In this document: positions 34,396-46,970 of the stretch, in pieces
Position numbering within the stretch: position 1 is the stretch's first letter
Layout: each line of letters begins with the position of its first letter
Assembly (NCBI GenBank): GCA_021464245.1
Contig: JADCRB010000025.1
Location: forward strand, 2,142,193 to 2,206,192
Origin: Carallia brachiata
Taxonomy: Eukaryota > Streptophyta > Magnoliopsida > Malpighiales > Rhizophoraceae
Direction of reading: 5' to 3'
Length of the DNA stretch: 64,000 nucleotides
Program-made: the position numbers and the translations under genes
Notes under the pieces: generated by a model
Databases searched by the model: none
Told to the model about the DNA's origin: nothing
What the model saw: only the letters and a program-made list of their open reading frames with translations

Positions 34396-35990
34396 CTCCT
34401 CTGACCTCAGACGATGAGTGAAATCTTGGAGTTAGGGAGATTGTAAAAGGAAGTAAGGATTGGTGGCAGACGATTGTAACGATTTTGGGTTCAGGAGTGT
34501 TTGATTTAATTTTTAGTGAGTGTACATTATCTTATTTAATAAAAAGGAAAAAAAAGATATTTAATTAATGTTTTGTTAGATTTTATTGTTTTTGATTATT
34601 ATTGTTATCATTAATTGTTGATTATTATTATTATTTATTGTTGTTATTGATATGTAAAATAAAAATATGGTATTTGGTTTAATTAAGAGTAATTATTGCT
34701 AATTAAATAATAAATAAATTTTTTTTGATATTTTATTTTTATTTTAGTATAATAATTAATTTTTTTAATTTTAATTAATATAAATTAGTTTTATAAAAAT
34801 ATATCTTATTTACTATAAATAAGAATTTATTAAATATATGATATGAATTTCAACTTAAATTTATATTAAATATAATTATTTTTATAAATATTATTTTTAC
34901 TATGTAAATTAGTATGTTTAAAAAAAATATTACTTTTATTGTGTACATTAGTAGTTTTACAATAAAAATAAAAAAAACAAGAAATGGTAAATTATTATTT
35001 ATTAATAAAATAATGTTATTTTATTATTTATTACTTTACTGTTTATGTAGAAAAAAATTTAAAAAAACGTAACAAGCACATTGTACAAGCACCGCACAAT
35101 GCAGAAAAAGTTGATTGGTCTCTCCTCACCGCGCGTTGTGCATGCATCGTCACCACCTGACATGTGGTGCGCTGTTGTAGTTCTCAGGACAATTTGGTGA
35201 GTTTCTTTTTATCAACTGATGAAAATAAAAAATAATTTAAAATTATTCTATTTGAGGTAAACAGTACCCTAACACCTAAATAAAAAATTTAACGAAACAC
35301 CCACTAAACTTTTACTTTACTTTTTAAGTTGTCCTTTACTTCAAATAGTAGTTAAAAAATAAGCTTTAATTATTTTTTTAGATGCAACAACTGATGATAA
35401 TATTTTTCTTAACTAAATTACTCTCAATAATAATAATTTAGTTTATTCATATGTTTTCCTTTTTGTATATTTTTGTTTTAATTTTTTACATGATTAACCG
35501 TATGACTAATTGTAATGAATTTGAAACTGCATAGTATCTTTAATCCTCAAACATAGTATCTTTAATCCTCAACATTTTTATTTTATTTGAATTTATCTAC
35601 CTTTTTTTTCTTTCCTTGAATTTTTTAAAAAAAAATTATAAAAGGTAATAAAGAAATTGGGTTAAAAAATTAAATATTTTTTAAAAAAATAGAATTTCAT
35701 ATTTTTTTCTTTTATTTTTTCTTTTGTTTTAACAAAAAGTTTTATAGTAAGTTTCTAAAATAAAAATATAATATATTAAATAGTTATTTTACTATTTTAA
35801 TAACAACTAATTGCTGTTAGTTTAACAAAACATTTAATTTAAGTATAGTGTCTACGTAATAACTTAAATCGTTAGATCAAAAAATATGTGTTTAATTTAA
35901 AAAATAAAAAATAAATTAACAATTAAATACTGTTAAATTAAATTTATGCATCATGCATATCGGAGTAAAAATGACAAAAAAAAAACAAAA
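34396..35990. other. AT-rich spacer of unit A, no gene
   Basis: The spacer is very AT-rich and is matched by 43029-45045 in unit B, apart from a MITE and small differences there. I see no coding region in it. Confidence 0.6.
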
Positions 35991-36290
35991 GATATTAATA
36001 AAAACAAAGGGAATCCTTTGCCGTGTAGGAATCCATTGTGAATTTGCAACGAACTAAACCGCTTTTTGAAAAGGAGTACGTCTTAGTACCAACGACAAAA
36101 GGGAAAGGCAGAGTCAGAATAAGAAACATTCTCGTCTTTGAAGAGCCCCAAGTTGGAAGCATATCTCTCTCAGGTTTTTGGTCGTTCGCCTTCGGATTTC
36201 GACGCTGCAAATTCAGCATACACTGTTGTTCTCTGTCTCTCTTTTAAACAGGTTTTTGGTGTCATCTTTCGTCTGGTAATCGCAACAACA

Positions 36291-37348
36291 ATGGCAGCCG
36301 ATGTAATTGTAATCTCTTCATCATCATCCTCATCCTACTCTCCTCTGTTTCCAAAAGGGCAAAAACGCGGGCCCCTTTGGCATAAGATGATGAAGGCTCG
36401 GAAGAAGATTCAAAAAAGCCGTAGCAATGCCGCTGTGATCAAAGGACACAGAGGTTGTGCTGGAAAGGGCTGCACTGTTTGTTTAGAAAGCTCCAATGGC
36501 ACTTGTTGGGTTAGAGTATCACGGCTTGGAGAAGGAGGTTTTGGTACTGTTTTCTTGGCGAAAAGAAGGTCACTGTCACTCGTCAATCATCGAGAATACA
36601 ACAATAATCTTCCGAATATGTTTGCTGTAAAATCAGCAACTATGGAGAATTCTATGTCGCTAAAGTTCGAAAAAGAAGTTCTTTGCAAACTCACTGCTAG
36701 TCCCCATGTTGTAAGGTGTTATGGCGATGAGATTACAGAGACTATAGTAGGGGAGAAGATATACAACTTCTTTTGGAGTATTGTTCTGGTTTGAGCCTGC
36801 ATCATCAAATAAATGTTTGTGGTCGCGGTGGATTGCCCGAGTCGAACGTCAAGCTACACACGAGACATTGTTCGAGGACTAGAGTATATCCATTCAAGTG
36901 GATATGTTCATTGCGACATCAAGCCCTGCAATATATTGCTTGTACCAGCTGGTACCCAGGATAGGAGTGTAGGTTTTGTGGCTAAAATCGCGGACTTTGG
37001 TTTGGCAAAATCGTTGCTTGAAGAGCAAAAGGGTGATGATAATTTAAGAGGTACATATCTGTATATGTCACCTGAATTGGTTAGAGAAAAGAAACTTGAA
37101 CGTCCTGTAGATATATGGGCACTTGGCTGTACAGTTTTAGAGATGATGAGTGGGAAGCCAGCATGGAAGCGTTCTGATAGAACTGATCTTTTGCAAATTA
37201 TTGGTTATAGTACAAATTGCCGCGGATGCCTAGCAACATACCAGAGAATTGTAAGGATTTCTTGGGTAAGTGTCTTGATAGGAATGCTACTCGTAGGTGG
37301 TCTGCTAAAAAGTTGCTGGAACACCCTTTTATTGCTGGAGATCCGTAG
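36291..37348 (+). pseudogene. MAPKKK copy B, frameshifted
   Basis: Translation follows copy A closely from the ATG through the glycine loop, the FAVKS lysine and the CYGDEI region. A one-base deletion near 36767 (AACTTC against AACCTTC) then ends the frame about 160 codons in. A two-base deletion near 36855 restores the frame through HCDIKPCN, DFG and MSPEL, and a further one-base deletion near 37211 breaks the last 40 codons. If the deletions are real, no functional kinase results; if they are consensus errors, this is a second intact gene nearly identical to copy A. One substitution (SQS to SLS near residue 95) is shared with copy C. Confidence 0.8.
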
Positions 37349-39586
37349 GAAAAGAAAGTCTGATAGAAGAGTTAAAGGTGATCGGCAATGAAACTATACG
37401 TTTGCGGATAGCGCTCGGTGTAAAGTGCAGATGAAGGGGGTTGATGGCTAAATCTTAGCATTAAGGAAAGACTCATTCCTGTGTTGAAGGCAAATTGTTG
37501 ATCGTCAAAGAAGATCAACAAACAAAATCATGCTCATTTTCAATGCTCCAATATATCGCGTAGGTGGAAGCAAGGGCTGCAAATTTACGAGGACACAGAT
37601 TTGGGAAATGTTTGCAAAATCTGGACTCCAGCTAGTTCTGTTGTCATCAGTAAGACTTGGCTTCACCCTGTTGAAGGCTATTTATGAAGCTTGGCTTGGT
37701 TTTCCGAGTTAGTCTCAGAAGATTTTCAGCAGTAAAGGGGCAATACGGCTGGTTGATTTGGGACCGGAAGAAGCAGAAGGTGCAACAGTTGTTGAGGCAT
37801 TTGCATAGAAGTTTTCAAAATATGTCAATCAAAAGTAACGAGTTATGTTTTTTCCATTTGTATGAATTTTCACGGCAAAGCCGAAGATGTCATGGGCTTA
37901 ATGTCATAGCATGGATTTAGCTTCATTCCAAATGATTTATCAAGTTTATTGCATTTAATCTTCTGTGGTTTAGCCTACTCTGTTTTACATTTTTTGAGTT
38001 TCAATTTACACCCATTTTCTCTAATTTTAGCAATTTGAATTCATTAATTTTAAGACCACTTTCTAATTGTAAAAAATATAACAATAACAATCATAATGAT
38101 AATAATATTCCAATATGATGAAAAAATTAATAAAATTCAAATATGACGAAAAATTTATGAGATTCAAAATTTCTAAGTATAACAAAATTTTTAAGAAAAA
38201 AAGAATAATAAAAAATTTCAGAAAAATAAGAAAAAATGATCATGATAGCCAAAAAAATTGAATATCATAATATTTGGAAGAACTCGTGATGGAAAGTTTT
38301 AACTGTCAAAACCATAGTGTAAATCAAAACTACAAAAAGATATAATACAAAAGAATAAATATAGAAAAAAAGTTAGATGTACTCAATCCCAAAATAACAA
38401 TTATCTTTGTTCATATGGTTCAGTGTTTTACTTGGTGAAGACATTTTTGAGCGACATTTTGGTTGATTTCATCTCATCATTTACAAAGTTCTAATTAGTT
38501 CTAATTATTGTCAAAGCCAAACTTAACATGCATAAGTAACCTAGGTTTTTCCTTTTTTTTTTCTTTTTTTCTTAAAGTTGTGCCTCTAGCATGTTATAAA
38601 CTTGCATCGTCATATAAAATAAACGTAGTTGTATCCAGTAGTCTACAAGCTCTAGTCACTATATCAATTATAACTAGTTTTTTTCCGGTGCTATGCGCGG
38701 ACTTGATTTTGTTAAAAAACATTTACTTATTGTAACGAAATAACAGACATATTCTCTTAAATAACACGTAAAATATATTAAAAAATAAAAACAATTTAAA
38801 CATGTTACTCATGCTAAAAAATTGTATTGAGATTTGTACTATTTATAGTCTCTCGTGAAGATTAGTCAACTCAATTTGAAGATAATGCTCATATTATACA
38901 ATGAATTTGAAAAGTTTTTAACTACCATCTGATATGATAATTTGGTTGTTATTCGATATATATCTTTTAGTCGTGACTCGATTTCAAGTTCTAGCGACTG
39001 TACGCAGAACCAATGCCCTCTTTAAGCATACTGAGTTGCACCATACTCGCCCAGCTGGTTCAAGACTCGGTAATAGTTGTAGTCTACTTGGAGGAGGCTT
39101 ATAGGAGGCCCTCTTGACCTCATTAGTACTTAGGTGGAAAGTCCATATTTATAAGAAAAGTTGAATAAGATATACATATAGGAATTATTTCGGTCTTGAT
39201 CCAAGAATTTGATAATTGATATACCCGTGATGAATTTTTTTTTTTTTGTGTTACAAAAAAAAAAGAAAAGTTTTTAAACTATAAACATGGAAATTCTACA
39301 AAAAAAAAAAAAAAGGAGAGAGAAACGGTAGGGATTAACTCAGAAACAATAACTTTGATTATGACCTTTCATTACGATTTTTCGATCGGCCTATGCATCA
39401 AGAATAATAATTGGCTCTTCTACATTGCAAATTTTCGAAATACTCTTTCCTTACAGTTTGCTGAACATGCTCCAAAAGGCAATATGTTTGTCTTGAACCT
39501 TTGAAGCTATTAATGGTTTCCAAAGGCAGTACACTGTAGGCATCGGATCAAATTATGCCTAACAAATGCGTGTGGTGTGAAGAGAG
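37349..39586 (+). repeat. 3' tail and flank of kinase copy B
   Basis: Near-identical to 24324-26566. The coding-like tail ending KAIYEAWLGFPS is also present here (to 37712), as is the stretch corresponding to 24662-24898 (37684-37920). The part at about 38940-39180 is more diverged from unit A than its surroundings. Confidence 0.6.
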
Positions 39587-40404
39587 ATGGTGAAAATTAA
39601 ACCTGCATGTTTAATGCCCAAAGGAGGAAACAGCATCCACATAATTGTCATCAAGGAACTAACCATGATCACACTGTCTATCGGCAAGCTTTCATATGTC
39701 ACAAGCGCGCAGTTGCCAATTGCTTCATATAACGTAATTCATTTGTTAGCACCTTACAATTTTCTTTCCATGGCATTCCATGGCCTTTTGAAGTTGTTGC
39801 TGGCTTAAGCTAAGGCGTCTCACTTTATCAGGATCCACTTTACAAATTCGTCTAATCCACCTTTAGGCTTCCCAGCATGAATAGCAATTAAACATTTATA
39901 CCCTGAAGCTAAAATTTGCTGTGACTTTGTATCTCTTTGATCAAGATCTTCCTTATCATCGTCATCCCCAAGCAATTCCTCCTGCTACAGGAAGGTGAGT
40001 CAGGAAGAAAAAATGGAAAAGCATGATGGGCTAAAATTGCCATGATCTTCTTCACACACCTTTTCATCATGTAAAATGCTGCCTTTAATCTCGGAGACCT
40101 CGCTGCCTCAAGGCTTTCTGTCAACTGCATTCCTCTTTTGTGAATCCTCTTTCTCCATAATTTCCTTGGCTTCAAGATATTCTTTTGGTGGCTTGGTTGA
40201 TATGATTATGCATTTCTTCAAATAGTCTGAGGAGGGAAGTTCTATAAGCATTCTGAACCAGGAGCAAACAGGATGTCTCCAAATGTTTGTGTGATAGATT
40301 TGCATTTGAAAATTCAGTTGATCATTGGTTCTGAATGAGGCAGAATGTGGGAGATTTTTTACGTATTTTCGACATACTTTCACTGAAATGTTGCATGTAT
40401 ACAT
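39587..40404 (-). pseudogene. Unidentified coding-like segment (unit B copy)
   Basis: Nearly identical to 26567-27384, with the same interrupted minus-strand frames. Identity reflects recent duplication rather than selection. The family is not recognised. Confidence 0.25.
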
Positions 40405-40603
40405 ATCTCCTGTAGCTCTCCCTATCTCTATGAGTCTGTGGCTTCCTACTAGCCTTTTTTATCCTGAATATCTGGAGTAAGATGATCTTCTAAAGTTATA
40501 AAACAGCAAAGAACAAATCTTTAGACAGGTAGTTGGAGTTCGGAAGTGATGCGTCTAAAGGCAAAGTAAAATATCTCACATGGAAAGTAAGCGGAAAGAG
40601 CAA

Positions 40604-41330
40604 GTAAGATTTAAATAAGGCCAAATGACCCATAATCTAGGCCAATTGGTTTTGGATAACAAGTAGAGTTAATCGCTCTTTTGTGTTGTTGCTTGCTCTC
40701 GTATTCGTGAAGTGAGAAGTCAACTCTAAAGCCTGACGTTTCAATATACAGAAGCCGAGCTCGTGTATTCCGCACTGAGATTGTGAGAGCACGTATTCCA
40801 CATGCGCTAAAAATATGTGCAAGATTGCTTTCCTCAGTATTGAAACGATCAACTCCAGACTGGAAAAATAGACATGATGTCTCATATGCTAGCATTAAAA
40901 TTATGAAAACCAAATGTAACAAAAAGCAACTACTAAAAACATTTTGCTTTCTCACAAATGGATCCAAGTACCCATCTAGCAAGATTGAAACTTGGTGTCT
41001 GCTGAAATTGTAAATGAACAAAGGAAAATAATTTTGTTCGGTTCCTGAATCAATTACCAACACAACACCACCATCTATATCAATCCTTTTTCGGCCTACA
41101 CTTACACCTTCAAGGGTTAGAGAATAATGTCCATATAAATTTTCAAATGGGGTCGACTAGCCTTCAACTGCCAATTGATTGAAACTATATGAACGCCAAA
41201 TGTTGCCAATGCAATATCTATTGCCAAGTTTATGATCCATAGATATCTTCCGGGCTCCAAGTCCCAATATTCCATCAATTTTCTTGCCACAGTCATCGTT
41301 ATGGCCTAACAAAATCTGGGCATGACAGTA
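40604..41330 (-). pseudogene. Nepenthesin/CDR1-like aspartic protease fragment (unit B)
   Basis: Same fragment as at 27713-28330, with KKIDGILGLGARK, GNRYCIGNI, the LTLEGVSVG block and VIDSGT. It carries an additional nonsense change: the codon before STPFE is TAG here and TGG in unit A (near 41157). A hAT-like MITE is inserted immediately upstream (41333). Catalytic site 1, the signal peptide and the C-terminus are missing, so it is non-functional. Confidence 0.7.
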
Positions 41331-41332
41331 AC
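41325..41332. other. Target-site duplication of the hAT-like MITE, left
   Basis: ACAGTAAC here is repeated at 41953-41960. Unit A has a single copy in CATGACAGTAACTGATAATA. Confidence 0.85.
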
Positions 41333-41952
41333 TATAGGTGTCAAAACGGGTCATCGGGTTGGGTTCGGGTTGGGTCACTTCGGGTTCGGGACACTTCGGG
41401 TCGGGTTACTTACGAGTCAAGTTATCTTCGGGTTATTTTGGGTTGGGTCACTTCGGGTTCGAGTCGGATTCGAGTCAACTCACGGGTTGGCCACGTCATC
41501 AAAAATGATGACGTGACATTTTTTATTAAAAATTTTAAAAATTTAAAAATTTCAAAAATTTTACAAAAAATTCTTAAAAATCAAAGAAAATCATATGATT
41601 GAAAAATAATTGAAAATTTTTCTTTTAAAATATTTTAAAAAATTAAAATAAAATTTAAAACTGTATAAAAAAATTTCAAAATATTCTAAAAAAATTTATA
41701 ATTAAGATTTATATTGAAAATAATATAATATATACTTTTTATAATATAAAATATGCTAAATTTTTTCATTTTATTTTTTTGTTCCCTTAAGAAAAAAAAA
41801 AGTTCGGGTCAAACGGGTTGGGTCGGGTTTGACCCAAAGATTTTCGGGTCATTCGGATTCGGGTTATTTCGGGTTATGTTATCCTTCGGATCGTATTTTT
41901 GCGGGCGGGTTCAGGTCAACCCATCGGGTCGGGTCAGATTTTGACACCCCTA
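41333..41952. mobile_element. hAT-like MITE, 620 bp, with 8-bp target duplication and empty site
   Basis: Ends are TATAGGTGTCAAAA and, reverse-complemented, TAGGGGTGTCAAAA (12 of 14 match). An exact 8-bp duplication ACAGTAAC flanks the element, and unit A preserves the uninterrupted site near 28312. Subterminal regions consist of clustered TTCGGGT and GGGTCGGGT motifs on both sides, likely transposase-binding repeats, around an AT-rich middle. No transposase is encoded. Relatives lie at 20196-20717 and 21260-22805. Confidence 0.85.
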
Positions 41953-41960
41953 ACAGTAAC

Positions 41961-43023
41961 TGATAATAGTAGAGATACTACAGCAAATCAAAATAATAAC
42001 TAATTAGGCAGCCTAATAGTGACTGCCACTGATACTAATCATAAAGCAAGTCACTTTGCTGTCCTCGGCGCACAGCAGTCACAAGGAGGCATTGTACATC
42101 TTAAAACAAAAACCTTGATTCACAGAACGTGTGAGAAAAGAAATTAAAATGTCAGAAAAATGGTAAGGAGAAAAGCGCTATTCGGAAATCTTATAAAACC
42201 TTGATTCTATTGTATTGATATGAACGATATTGTTCATAAAACTAAGAGATCTCCATTTACCAGTGATCACTAACCTAATCAGAATGCTTCCCCGCCTAAA
42301 ACTGCAAAGGGTTAGAATGTTAAGCGCATGCATATATATATATATATCCAGCTAGATAAGAAAAAACAACAATAGTTTGGGTATTAATGAGCAGATGTAG
42401 CATCACCACATTATGTTTTACTGAAAGAAAAAAAGAAACCCAGCCAACTAATTTGAATCGAATATTGCATTCTTGGTTGAGGTCAATTCAATGGTTTGGT
42501 TCCATCTGACAAAAACTAAACTAAACAGAGTGGTGGCCTCACCATGTCCAATTACGTTAGTGGCTCAAGCTTTCATAAACCAACAAACTTCATCCTAAAA
42601 AAAAAAAAAAGGCTTACTAGCCATATTAGACAAATTTATCGTCATCGTTAGATCAATTTGCTATTAAGAAACTCTAGAAATCCTTCCTCTATTGAAACAA
42701 CTTCAATGGTTGTGCTTACATTTTCATGGATCCTACAATCTATCACCACAAAATTATCAATCAAAAGCAAGCAGAATCTTCAAAGAAACGCAGCAGACAA
42801 AAAGAATTTTTTTAAAAAAATATATAAAAACAGATTACACACATTCCCCAAAATGGACTCTGCTTTATAGCTTAGATTTTACAAAATCACAGATTTCTGC
42901 ATTGGCGGTTTGCGAAATACACGGATAAAAAATAAATAAATAAATAAAACGAAAGAGAGAGATAGGTGACTCAAGCTTTTCTTTCGATACAATTGATAGA
43001 GATAAGCAGCAGTTGCGCCTGTG
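41961..43023. other. Spacer of unit B up to the empty LTR-element site
   Basis: Matches 28313-29372. It contains a (TA)n run near 42340 and no gene. It ends at the uninterrupted GGTTG (43024-43028) where unit A carries the LTR retrotransposon. Confidence 0.5.
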
Positions 43024-43860
43024 GGTTGCTCCTCTGACCTCAGACGACAAGTGAAATCTTGGGAGTTAGGGAGATTGTAAAAGGAGGTAAGGATTGGTGA
43101 ACTCAAAGGATTGGTGGCAGACGATTGTAACGATTTTGGTTCAGGAGTGTTTGATTTAATTTTTATTAAGTGTACACATATCTTATTTTTTTACAAAAAA
43201 AAGATATTTAATTAACGTTTTATTTAATTTTATTGTTTTTTATTATTATTGTTATTATTATTGTTGATTATTATTATTATTAATTGTTATTATTGATATG
43301 TAAAATAAAAATATGATATTTGGTTTAATTAAGAGTAATTATTACTAATTAAACAATAAATAGAAAATTGTTGACATTTTATTTTTATTTTAGTATAATA
43401 ATTAATTTTTTTATCTTTAATTAATATAAATTAATTTTATAAAAATATATCTTATTTATTATAAATAAGAATTTATTAAATATATGACATGAATTTCAAG
43501 TTAAATTTATAATAAATATAAATATTTTTATAAATATTATTTTTACTATATAAATTAGTAAGTTTAAAAAAAATATTACTTTTATTGTGTACATTATTAG
43601 TTTTACTAAAAAAATAAAAAAAAAAACAAGAAAAGGTAAATTATTATTTATTAATAAAATATTATTATTTTATTATTTATTACTTTACTGCTTATGTAGA
43701 AAAAAATTTAAAAAAACGTAACAAGCACATTGTAGAAGCACCGCACAATGCAGAAAAAGTTGATTGGTCTCTCCTCACCGCGCGTTGTGCATGCATCGTC
43801 ACCACCTGACATGGTGGTGCGCTGTTGTAGTTCTCAGGACAATTTGGTGAGCTTCTTCTT

Positions 43861-44334
43861 AGAATATATACTTATTGAGCTCTAAATCTTTATATTTTTT
43901 TTATTTAAGTGTTAAATTTTTTTAGATTTTATTTTAATTTTAAATTTTTTAATTTTACTCTAAATTAATTTTTTCGTTAGTCAAACTGTTAAAAATTATT
44001 GTTAACTAACAGAAATTTTTTTTAAAAAATAAAATACATCATTTTAATTCACCAATTAACAGAAATATATTGTGTAATCTTAAAAAATTAAAAAAACTTA
44101 AAATCTCAACTTATATGTTACTATTTGAGAGTAAAATACAAGTATTTAATAACAAAAAAATTTAAATAATATATTTTATCTTTTTAAAAAAATTTCTATT
44201 AGTCAACAGTAATTTTTAACGGTTTGACTAGGAGAAAGACTGATTTATAGTAAAATCAAAAGGTTTAGAACTGTAATGAAATCTCAAAAAATTTAAAATT
44301 TAAAGGTTTAATACTAAATAAATGTATATCTCAT
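43861..44334. mobile_element. Foldback MITE, 474 bp, specific to unit B
   Basis: The element is flanked by TTCTTCTT (43853-43860 and 44335-44342) and is absent from unit A at about 35205. The ends AGAATATATACTTATTGAG and (reverse complement) ATGAGATATACATTTATTTAG are similar. The arms are inverted over roughly 200 bp, including a TTAACAGTTTGACTA-like block in each. The arms resemble the MITE at 6897-7395. Confidence 0.7.
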
Positions 44335-45338
44335 TTCTTCTTTATCAACTGATGAAAATAAAAAGTCAAGCACCCACTAAACTTTTACTTTACTTTTTAA
44401 GTTGTCCTTTACTCCAAATAGTAGTTAAAAAATAAGCTTTAATTATTTTTTTAGATGCAACAACAGATGATAATATTTTTCTTAACTAAATTACTCTCAA
44501 TAACAATAATTTAGTTTATTCATATGTTTTCTTTTTTGTATATTTTTGTTCTAATTTTTTACATGATTAACCGTATGAGTAATTGTAATAAATTTGAAAC
44601 TGCATACTATCTTTAATCCTCAACATTTTTATTTTATTTGAATTTATCTACCTTTTTTTCCTTTCCTTGAATTTTTTTTTTAAAAAATTGTAAAAGGTAA
44701 TAAAGAAATTGGGTTAAAAAATTAAATATTTTTTAAAAAATAGAATTTCATTTTTTTTCCTTTTATTTTTTCTTTTGTTTTAATAAAAAGTTTTATAGTA
44801 AATTTCTAAAACAAAAACATAATATATTAAATAGTTATTTTACTATTTTAATAGCAATTAATCATTATTAGTTTAACAAAACATTTAATTTAGTCATAGT
44901 GTATATGTAATAATTTAAACCGTTAGATCATAAAATATGTGTTTAATTTAAAAAATAAAAATTAAATTAACAATTAAATACTGTTAAATTAAATTTACGC
45001 ATGATGCATATTTGAGTAAAAATGACCAAAAAAAAAAACAAAAGATATTAATAAAAACAAAGGGAATCCTTTGCCGTGTAGGAATCCATTGTGAATTTGC
45101 AACGAACTAAACCGCTTTTTGAAAAGGAGTACGTCTTAGTACCAACGACAAAAGGGAAAGGCAGAGTCAGAATAAGAAACATTCTCGTCTTTGAAGAGCC
45201 CCAAGTTGGAAGCATATCTCTCTCAGGTTTTTGGTCGTTCGCCTTCGGATTTCGACGCTGCAAATTCAGCATACACTGTTGTTCTCTGTCTCTCTTTAAA
45301 CAGTTTTTGTCATCTTTCGTCTGGTAATCGCAACAACA

Positions 45339-46391
45339 ATGGCAGCCGATGTAATTGTAATCTCTTCATCATCATCCTCATCCTACTCTCCTCTGTTTCC
45401 AAAAGGGCAAAAACGCGGGCCCCTTTGGCATAAGATGATGAAGGCTCGGAAGAAGATTCAAAAAAGTCGTAGCAATGCCGCTGTGATCAAAGGACACAGA
45501 GGTTGTGCTGGAAAGGGCTGCACTGTTTGTTTAGAAAGCTCCAATGGCACTTGTTGGGTTAGAGTATCACGGCTTGGAGAGGGAGGTTTTGGTACTGTTT
45601 TCTTGGCGAAAAGAAGGTCACTGTCACTCGTCAATCATCGAGAATACAACAATAATCTTCCGAATATGTTTGCTGTAAAATCAGCAACTGTGGAGAATTC
45701 TATGTCGCTAAAGTTCGAAAAAGAAGTTCTTTGCAAACTCACTGCTAGTCCCCATGTTGTAGGTGTTATGGCGATGAGATTACAGAGACTATAGTAGGGG
45801 AGAAGATATACAATCTTCTTTTGGAGTATTGTTCTGGTTTGAGCCTGCATCATCAAATAAATGTTTGTGGTAGTGGTGGATTGCCCGATTCGAACGTCAA
45901 GCTCTACACACGAGACATTGTTCGAGGACTAGAGTATATCCATTCAAGTGGATATGTTCATTGCGACATCAAGCCCTGCAACATATTGCTTGTACCAGCT
46001 GGTACCCCCGATAGGAGTGGAGGTTTTGTGGCTAAAATCGCGGACTTTGGTTTGGCAAAATCTGAAGAGCAAAAGGTGATGATAATTTAAGGGGTACATA
46101 TTTGTATATGTCACCCGAATTGTTAGAGATAAGAAACTTGAACGTCCCGTAGATATATGGGCGCTTGGTTGTACAGTTTTAGAGATGATGAGTGGGAAGC
46201 CAGCATGGGAGCGTTCTGATAGAAATGATCTTTTGCAAATTATTGGTTACAGTGATAAATTGCCGCGGATGCCTAGCAACATATCAGAGAATTGCAAGGA
46301 TTTCTTGGGGAAGTGTCTTGATAGGAATGCTACTCGTAGGTGGTCTGCTAAAAAGTTGCTGGAACACCCTTTTATTGCTGGAGATCCATAG
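45339..46391 (+). pseudogene. MAPKKK copy C, frameshifted
   Basis: The frame matches copy A from MAADVIVIS through KLTASPHVV. A one-base deletion near 45761 (TGTAGG against TGTAAGG) shifts it. Further one-base deletions near 46075 (AAAAGG against AAAAGGG) and 46119 (TTGTTAG against TTGGTTAG) follow, together with an in-frame six-base loss after LAKS. The original frame is regained only for the last 90 codons (MMSGKPAW to FIAGDP). Conserved catalytic motifs HCDIKPCN and DFG are intact in sequence but out of frame. It is either a pseudogene or a gene obscured by deletion errors. It has more substitutions relative to A and B than they have to each other. Confidence 0.8.
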
Positions 46392-46970
46392 GAAAAGAAA
46401 GTCTGATAGAAGAGTTAAAGGTGACCGGCAATGAAACTACACGTTTACGATAGCGTTCAGAGTAAAGTGCAGATGAAGGGGGTTGATGGCTAAATCTTAG
46501 CATAAAGGAAAGACTCATTCCTGTGTTAAGGCAAATTGCTGATCATCAAAGAAGATGGTGGTGGCTCATTCTTGTGGTAAAGAAAAGTTTAATTTTTGGT
46601 ATGAAGAACTTTGTGACAATTGGAGATCAACAAACAAAATCATGTTCATCTTCAGTGCTACATTGTAACATGCAGGAGGAAGAAGGGACTGCTGGTTGGT
46701 GAAAGAAGTGAAAAAGGGCACAAATTTGGGACACGTTTGCAAAATCTAGACTCCTGTTAAGTTCTGTACTTCTATTGCCACGAGTAAGACTTACCCCGAT
46801 CCATCCGTCGAAAGGGTATTTATGAAGCTTGAAAGTCTCAGATTTCCAGCAGAAGGGGCTACAAGCCTGGTTGATTTGAGACCAGAAGAAGTCAGTAACT
46901 CAGTTGTTTTTGATCCAGCAGCAACAATTGTTGAAGCTTTTAGTTGCTTAGTTAATAATTGAGTTGAAGT
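46392..46970 (+). pseudogene. Extended coding-like tail after kinase copy C
   Basis: The tail retains 66 bases missing from copies A and B and reads KEKFNFWYEELCDNWRSTNK, then SVERVFMKLESLRFPAEGA, SLVDLRPEEV and a piece ending VEAFSCLVNN before a stop at about 46961. Stops interrupt the parts. This looks like the decayed end of a once longer protein or a separate gene, and copy C preserves it best. No domain is recognised. Confidence 0.35.

Larger units (their letters stand above)
22960..35990. repeat. Tandem duplication unit A
   Basis: Unit A runs from the MAPKKK leader (AGGGAATCCTTTGCCGTG near 22977) through the kinase, its 3' flank, the aspartic-protease pseudogene and the AT-rich spacer to the start of unit B. 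Its period to unit B is 13029 bases (ATG 23262 to ATG 36291). Subtracting the 5018-bp retrotransposon insertion with its target duplication leaves about 8.0 kb. Similarity to unit B is very high over the kinase and flank. Confidence 0.85.
35991..45045. repeat. Tandem duplication unit B
   Basis: The unit repeats unit A in the same order: kinase leader and gene, 3' flank, protease fragment (-), spacer. Its period to unit C is 9048 bases. It lacks the LTR element but has its own hAT-like MITE (41333-41952) and a foldback MITE (43861-44334); without these it is about 7.9 kb. Confidence 0.85.
45046..46970. repeat. Tandem duplication unit C (partial)
   Basis: It contains the kinase leader, gene and 3' tail only. 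Similarity to units A and B ends at about 46900-46970, before the protease part, so unit C marks the edge of the array. Confidence 0.75.
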
